From Sipunculus nudus (Eukaryota > Annelida > Sipuncula > Golfingiida > Sipunculidae), in the NCBI GenBank assembly GCA_026874595.1, contig CM049314.1, positions 23,013,729 through 23,077,728 on the forward strand: 64,000 bases of DNA, written 5' to 3'. A program made the translations under genes and the position numbers. This document shows, piece by piece, positions 16,441-64,000 of this stretch. The notes beneath the pieces were generated by a model. That model did no database searches. It was not told where the DNA came from and saw only the letters and a program-made list of their open reading frames with translations. Every line of letters starts with the position of its first letter. The stretch's first letter is position 1.

Positions 16441-19400
16441 GCGCAAGATATGGTACATTTTGGGTTTAAAGTCTATAAAGTTCTCCCTTGTCGACAGAAA
16501 TATAATCAAACTTGTAATAAATTGTACTTAAAATCCACAGATTTATCAACAACTTGACCAATATAATGGTATTTCTGAACATTGATGTTTCATCCTAATA
16601 TCTTCTATGGCACAGAAGGGTCTTCATTAAATGTTGGTGGGAAGCTGAAAATGCTGCTACTAATTTTTAACTTTGTATCATGATGTATTTGTTTAGAACT
16701 TCTATAGCGTATTGCCACTATTGGTATAGTCCTGGTCAACTATGCCTCAGATAGGATCTGCTCATTGGCAAACAGATGTGTGATGACTTAGGTTAGATAC
16801 GTTCTGCAAAGCACAATTTTTGATAGATTGTCTCCTCAGAATACATATATATGCCCAACGGATGTGCCATACTCCATACAGAATTTCAGTCCTGTATCTG
16901 GCATTTTGGCATTTCTTGCTTGTGGCTTCTTTTGCTGCCTTTCGAGTTTCTTAATCTTCTTCTTCTTCTAAGTTCTCCTGTTTAAAACACCAACATATCC
17001 TATATTTATAACAACTGAAACAGCAGATATATATTTAAATGGTCCTACAAAATTGCTTCTCTCTTTAGTTACTGATAGATTGTGTCGTGTTACTATCACT
17101 GCGTAACTGACCACCACAGCATCAAATCCCTTAAGAAACTGTAAATGCAAACTGGAACGCTTATTTTCACCATACATGCTGTGACTTTCCTTAAATTTCA
17201 CTAATCTTTTTTGTCTGATGTTCTGTTAGGAATATGGTATTCACTTTTGCTTATACGGTAAAATATAGAACCAAAAAGATTGTGAAAGGTTTCTATATAT
17301 CTACAAATTTGGTCGGCATTTGAAGTACATAGTGTTAAAAAAAAAATCAGATCTGCATGTGTTCTTACACATGCATCCTGTGCACATCCACAGGAAAAAC
17401 AGAGACTGCTTAAAAACAGAGAGGTATTTGGGTGATTTGCAGTCCTGATGTTGAAAATTACATGTACCTCCTTTCGCCACATGGCTTTAGGTTTAGGTCA
17501 CTGGGTACAAGTAAAATATTTCCTACATTATAACTGATGGTGGCAATAAAACATTCTCTTTCAAACTTCACTGCTGCCATGCTTCTGAGAAATGCCTGTT
17601 TCTAATCTAATTGAGAAAGAATTAATTGTCAGGAACTGTGCCTGTGTGTCCTAAGGGGGGCTGATCGGATTTATCATATTTTTTTTATAAATCCTAAGGA
17701 AATTGACATTATTTTGCACTGGGTCCACCGCAGTACAACTACCATACTCAATCTGGTAAAACAGCCTAAGAAAACTCTGTCCGATACAAACTCAGCCAGT
17801 CATTGTGACATGTCCAAATGCAAGAACAGGTAATATGTTAGTACAATGCACTCATAACTGTTAAAAGTAAATGCTCTCTAATTTTATTTTTTTTAATCAT
17901 TAGTACTCCTCCCATCAACCTTATTGCCAGTTACATGTCTCAACTCTTTTAGTGCCAGCAGGCACCCATGATTAACATATCACCCTCCTCGACCAAGAGG
18001 ACAGCCTGAACTTCTCAATTCCTGAACTAGTATTAAGACAGACACGGGAAAGGCTGTTGATCAGAAATTTATGCTCTTTTGCTACCACATTTAACTTACT
18101 ATGTAATTATGTAGACCTTATTTGCAGATAAAGGAAAGGCTGTCCATCAGGTAATCTTGTGCACTTTTACAACCGCATTTAACTGATTACACACCACATA
18201 TTTATAGTGTATGTAATTATGGAGACCTAATTTGCACTGCATGCTATATATTAAATGCTATAGGTAACTGATGAATAAATGACTCAGTAAATTTTTCCAC
18301 TTCAAAATTTAGCTTCAATATTCAATCAAATGATATGCTGTGATTCTATCATTATCAAATATTTATACAATTAATGTTACTGTACCATTAGGCACAACTG
18401 AATATCAGTGATCTGGCCTAATATACACTGGCTCTAGCTCTGATCATTTACAAAATATGAAACAAAAATGCCTGTCCCTATATATAATATAAGCTATATT
18501 TATTATGGATTTTATTCTGAGCAAATTATAACTGCTAATATCCTCAAATTAGCCTGTCTGATGGATTTAAATCATATCAAATATCAAATTAACTGTTTCA
18601 CATATTTTTTTCACTCACTTGCCTAATGCTGGTTTTTCTGTTGCTCAGTACCTGGAACATAGTTAAAAATAAATAGCAAAGAGCCGGATGTCGGGGGTGA
18701 AGTGGGTAGAGCAGAGGTTGATACACCAAAAGAAAGCTGCATGCATGGATAGCACTATGGTTAAAGCTACAAAGGCAGAGTACAGGCAGTGATCACACTG
18801 GGCAGTTTCTCACATTCATCTGTGTTTGTCCCATTCTTCTTTGTAAGTAGCTTTCAGCTATACATGTTTGTTTTTTTTTTTATCAGCAAAGATACATGTT
18901 TATGATCCCTAGATAAGACTAATGATTCATGAACTTATAGTGTGTGTGTGTGTGTGTGGGGGGGGGGGTCATGGTTTGAACATGGGATGTAACAATACAT
19001 TATTTCATGATGTGTCATGATACTTTGCCCACAAAACCTGGGCCAAATAACGACACTGAAATCAAACTCACGTAATGGAGCTGGGTATTTTTGATCTCAT
19101 GCAAAAAAAAAAACAAACAAAGAACCCCCCCTCCCCCAGTTCCCCTTGGATTGGGGAGGGACCTGGGGCTTTTTGCATAAAATCAGTGTTAAATTGTGAT
19201 GACAAAGGCCCCATTTTTTTACCAAGGCCAACAAGAGGCCATGTCAGTTAAGTCAGTGGGACCACCAGATCAATATGGACAACTCCCCAGTCAAACACAA
19301 GCATAGGTGGTAAGCTTTATGCTTGACAGCATAAAAGTGAAGCCAGTGAGTTAGTATACAGTAGAACGAAGAACATGCATTATATAGCAGTAAATACTCT

Positions 19401-19561
19401 ACATTTTTTGTATAAAGACATGCATACACAAACCTACTGCATACACCTACCTCTGTCAGGCGGCCTTCCTGAAATGCTGGCCACATTGAGTGCCACTGTG
19501 GATGGGACAATGCTGTTTTGGCCCAGCAAGTCATGTAGTGATACAAATAAGAAACACCAAC

Positions 19562-20030
19562 AAATACTGGGGTTGGCTTTTTGATTGCGAGGGTTACAAA
19601 TTTGTGATCTTCATGAAAGGGGTATGATTGCAAAAGTAAAACGTTTGTGATAAAGCCCTATCTACAAAGTTGAACATTGTTTATACAGTGGTTCAATGGC
19701 ATCACGTGTATATTCTGCAGGGCCTGTTGCCTTACAAGGCAAAAGATTTACATTTTAAATACGTAATAATATCTATTTACATTATCTTTAATCAAAGAAT
19801 AATATCATAAATAATATAAGATCTTTCATAATATCAGCCACGATCTTCCAATTTGTTTTATATTCCCTCTGGACCTCTCCAGGTGCATATTAAATATTTC
19901 GTACAAAATAATGAATATACTCTATGTACATTACTGTATACTAAATTTATGAAAACTGAACCCTCTCAAAACACTCGAAAAGTAAGAATGGCAAAAAACT
20001 AACCACGCAATTATAAACCACAGTAATTTT
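19562..20030. mobile_element. MITE family A, copy 2
   Basis: The left end is TACTGGGGTTGGC followed by 'tttttgattgcgaggg'. The right end is 'aaaccacagta'. It shares 'actgaaccctc.caaaacact.gaaaagt' near the right end with the other copies. It sits just past the STAG stop codon, so it may lie in the 3' UTR. Confidence 0.5.
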
Positions 20031-20252
20031 ACTAACCAAGTCTGGTTACTTAGTCAGTTGCTGGTTCCTCATCAAGTGTCCCATAAAAATGTTGACACAT
20101 TTAACAGACAAACCTGGGTTCCCCATCATAGGGTTTGACCATACATGCGACAATTTCCTCAAAAGCCTCCTTCACTAAGTGACCTGGGTGTCAAAAATGC
20201 AAGCAACAAACGGTGGAGAATGCATCTTATACTAGAATAATATAATATCATT

Positions 20253-62372
<42,120 letters not shown>

Positions 62373-62379
62373 CTTTGTT

Positions 62380-62480
62380 TTAGCTGGTTATATTTTTAGA
62401 GTGTTTACATGAGATCATCCAATCAGCAGCTGTCAGCTGAGGCTGTTTTTGCATGTGACCAATGACCCTGACCGCCATAA
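62380..62480 (-). promoter_or_regulatory. Likely STAG promoter with two inverted CCAAT boxes
   Basis: Read on the - strand, ATTGG occurs at 62419-62423 and 62459-62463, about 47 and 87 bp upstream of the exon-1 ATG. This is the spacing usual for NF-Y-driven TATA-less housekeeping promoters. There is no TATA box close by. Confidence 0.5.
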
Positions 62481-62924
62481 GTGGGTCTGATATGTTGTAA
62501 AATATAGACTGATTTCTCATATTTTCAGATAATTCTGTTATTCAAATATGGCATAAGGTAGGAATTTAGTTACCCAGTTGAAAATTAGGTTCTGTAATCC
62601 TCTCCTCTACACTATAATTGTTTCCCTTGAAATATACCTAATAAAAATTTTCATAGCAAAAAACAGGTGGACATGAGGGGATGAAACGGACTATAGTCCG
62701 ATCCACCAACCGTGAAACACTGTTTTTTCGCGATCATTTTTAAGAGAATTGAGAACGAACAGAGATTTTTGGTACAGAGGTAATTGAGAACACGACCTAA
62801 TTTTCTGACAGGAAAAATGCAACATACCCGAGATGAATAGCCTGTAATGAACAAAAATCAAAATCCACGAGAAACTCACGGGCTGTTTATGACATTTTGT
62901 GCATGGTCAACTGACAAGATTCTG

Positions 62925-62950
62925 CCTCGCACGTGCCTGACGTCATAAGC
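62925..62950. promoter_or_regulatory. E-box and CRE between divergent starts
   Basis: CACGTG at 62930-62935 and the full palindromic CRE TGACGTCA at 62938-62945 stand 2 bp apart. They lie 68 bp upstream of a + strand ATG (63013) and about 50 bp upstream of a strong - strand donor (CCC then GTGAGT at 62879). That donor could end a non-coding first exon of STAG. The cluster looks like the core of a bidirectional promoter. Confidence 0.5.
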
Positions 62951-63012
62951 GGTGTTCCATTTTGCAGGAGATAGAATCCCGCTGTCTGGCGATGTGAGGT
63001 GGTCAAACAATA

Positions 63013-63033
63013 ATGGCAGCTAGCACGTTACAT
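63013..63033 (+). CDS. Candidate first coding exon of a divergent gene (partial)
   Basis: ATG in a strong Kozak setting (A at -3, G at +4), seven codons MAASTLH, then a consensus donor GTATGT. It lies 68 bp downstream of the CRE. No further exon was found before the window ends, so the product is unknown and the call is tentative. Confidence 0.25.
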
Positions 63034-63616
63034 GTATGTAGCACCTGTTATATCATATCATTGTACATGAATGATGAATGGCACCCCTGCTCTCTCCCTT
63101 CGATACGCTGTTTAAGAGTCATAAGAGATTCTTTTAAGTTTGAAAAAAAACTGATACATTTACATAAAAAATAACTGCAACATCTCGGCTTAAAAGGTGT
63201 CGGTATTCATCACAAAACAACCATGTATCACCTGAATATGCTTATAACAGTGACAAAATTCAAGTGTTATTTCAACCACCACCACCCATAATTTAAACAT
63301 CGATGGAAGATTACTATCCTTATGAACTTATCAGTGATTACAAGCAGTGTGAATAACATTCACAATATAAATGGTCAAAACGGCAAAACTTGGGTACACG
63401 TGTGTGCCCTATAAATTTTCTCCAGGCGCATCCTCATGCAACATCACCTTTTACAATGTATCACTGGCGGCTCTCTGAGCGGAGGTCACACAGTACATTC
63501 AATCCAATGTCAATTTCAAGCTCCGCAAGGGTTAAAATTGTTAATTTTAGTGAACTCTTTGTTTTCGTTAATTATAAATAAACAATTCCTCAGTGATAGT
63601 CATATGAATACATTAC

Positions 63617-63676
63617 CTTTCCTGGCCAAGTTAACATAAACGCTTCTGTCACATTCTGATCATTAGCTGGGGCCAT
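63617..63676 (-). CDS. Candidate alternative first exon (STAG or another gene)
   Basis: ATG in a strong context (AAAATGGCC), 20 codons beginning MAPANDQNVTEAF and ending in LTWPGK, then a good donor (AAAG, GTAATG). The exon ends in phase 0, and so do the putative exon 1 at 62331 and the start of STAG exon 2. It could therefore splice in frame to STAG exon 2 as an alternative start. It could also belong to a different transcript or be chance. Confidence 0.35.
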
Positions 63677-64000
63677 TTTCAGGCCTGGCCCATATATATA
63701 TATATATATTTTTTTAAAAACAAATTTGAACAGACTGGCTGTGGTTATAAAACTTGATACATCCGCCGCATATCTATATATGTAAATGATTATGTATATG
63801 CAGTTGAACAGCACTAATGAAACTATGAGGTGGTTAAATAAACACAGCTTCATTCTGTATAAACGAACGAAACGTGTTTCACCATATCCTGTTAATCAAG
63901 TTTACTCGGAGGAAATTTTGTAACATTTCCATAAAACAATGGGTGAAGATGCGTCAACCCAATTTTATACATGGTCACAATGACAGGAAAAGTATTGGCG

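Larger units (their letters stand above)
14517..20252 (-). other. Non-coding; probably includes the 3' UTR of STAG
   Basis: No exon with splice signals or protein-like frame was found on either strand. The sequence is mostly free of tandem repeats, apart from a (GT)n tract near 18941-18958 and two MITE copies. STAG transcripts in other animals often have long 3' UTRs, so much of the part nearest 20252 may be transcribed on the - strand. I could not choose a poly(A) site by eye. Confidence 0.4.

Noticed and set aside
18690-18760. Possible tRNA gene from 'gtgggtagagcagaggttgatac'
   Set aside because: It does not fold into a cloverleaf by eye and lacks a proper B box.
19253-19633. 126-codon open frame on - strand
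   Set aside because: It overlaps the edge of a MITE copy, has unusual composition and no recognisable motif. It is likely chance.

Overview
The window is nuclear DNA from an animal. It has split genes with GT-AG introns, AT-rich introns full of microsatellites, and many cut-and-paste transposon remnants. The repeats include tails ending in GCTCAC..GCTAAAAA, (GACG)n blocks, and tRNA-like SINEs. These and the single invertebrate-type STAG gene suggest a marine invertebrate, plausibly a mollusc or other lophotrochozoan; this placement is inference from repeat style, not from a marker gene.

Left end (1-7.4 kb). A short RecQ-family DNA helicase lies on the + strand in six exons (1689-6957, 465 codons). 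All helicase motifs are present, followed by a cysteine-rich tail in place of a normal RecQ C-terminal region. Its first intron holds a 13-copy G-rich minisatellite, long (TA)n and an antisense exon for a ZAD-like CxxC..CxxC protein with an E2F-like site just upstream. Tandem 95-bp repeats follow the helicase stop codon.

Middle (7.4-20.2 kb). No gene is supported here. The region holds microsatellites, a 278-bp satellite built around the perfect palindrome GGTGGCGCCACC, copies of the dispersed family that carries this palindrome, small MITEs, and quiet sequence that probably includes the 3' UTR of the next gene.

Right two-thirds (20.25-62.4 kb). One complete gene on the - strand encodes the cohesin subunit STAG/SA/Scc3. 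I place 31 coding exons with consistent splice phases (1,246 codons from the exon-2 Met) plus a likely first exon. The CTCF/SCC1-binding surface residues known from human SA2 are conserved at a constant offset of 9. Introns carry a 3.2-kb foldback element with 0.8-kb inverted repeats, a 1.8-kb element flanked by TA, two hAT-type elements with 8-bp target duplications, SINEs and several tandem arrays.

Right end (62.4-64 kb). This is a probable bidirectional promoter region, with inverted CCAAT boxes, an E-box and a CRE. It has one candidate alternative first exon on the - strand and one short candidate start exon on the + strand.

The helicase and STAG both act on chromosomal DNA, but nothing in the sequence shows that they are co-regulated; they are neighbours on opposite strands separated by about 13 kb of repeats and non-coding DNA.
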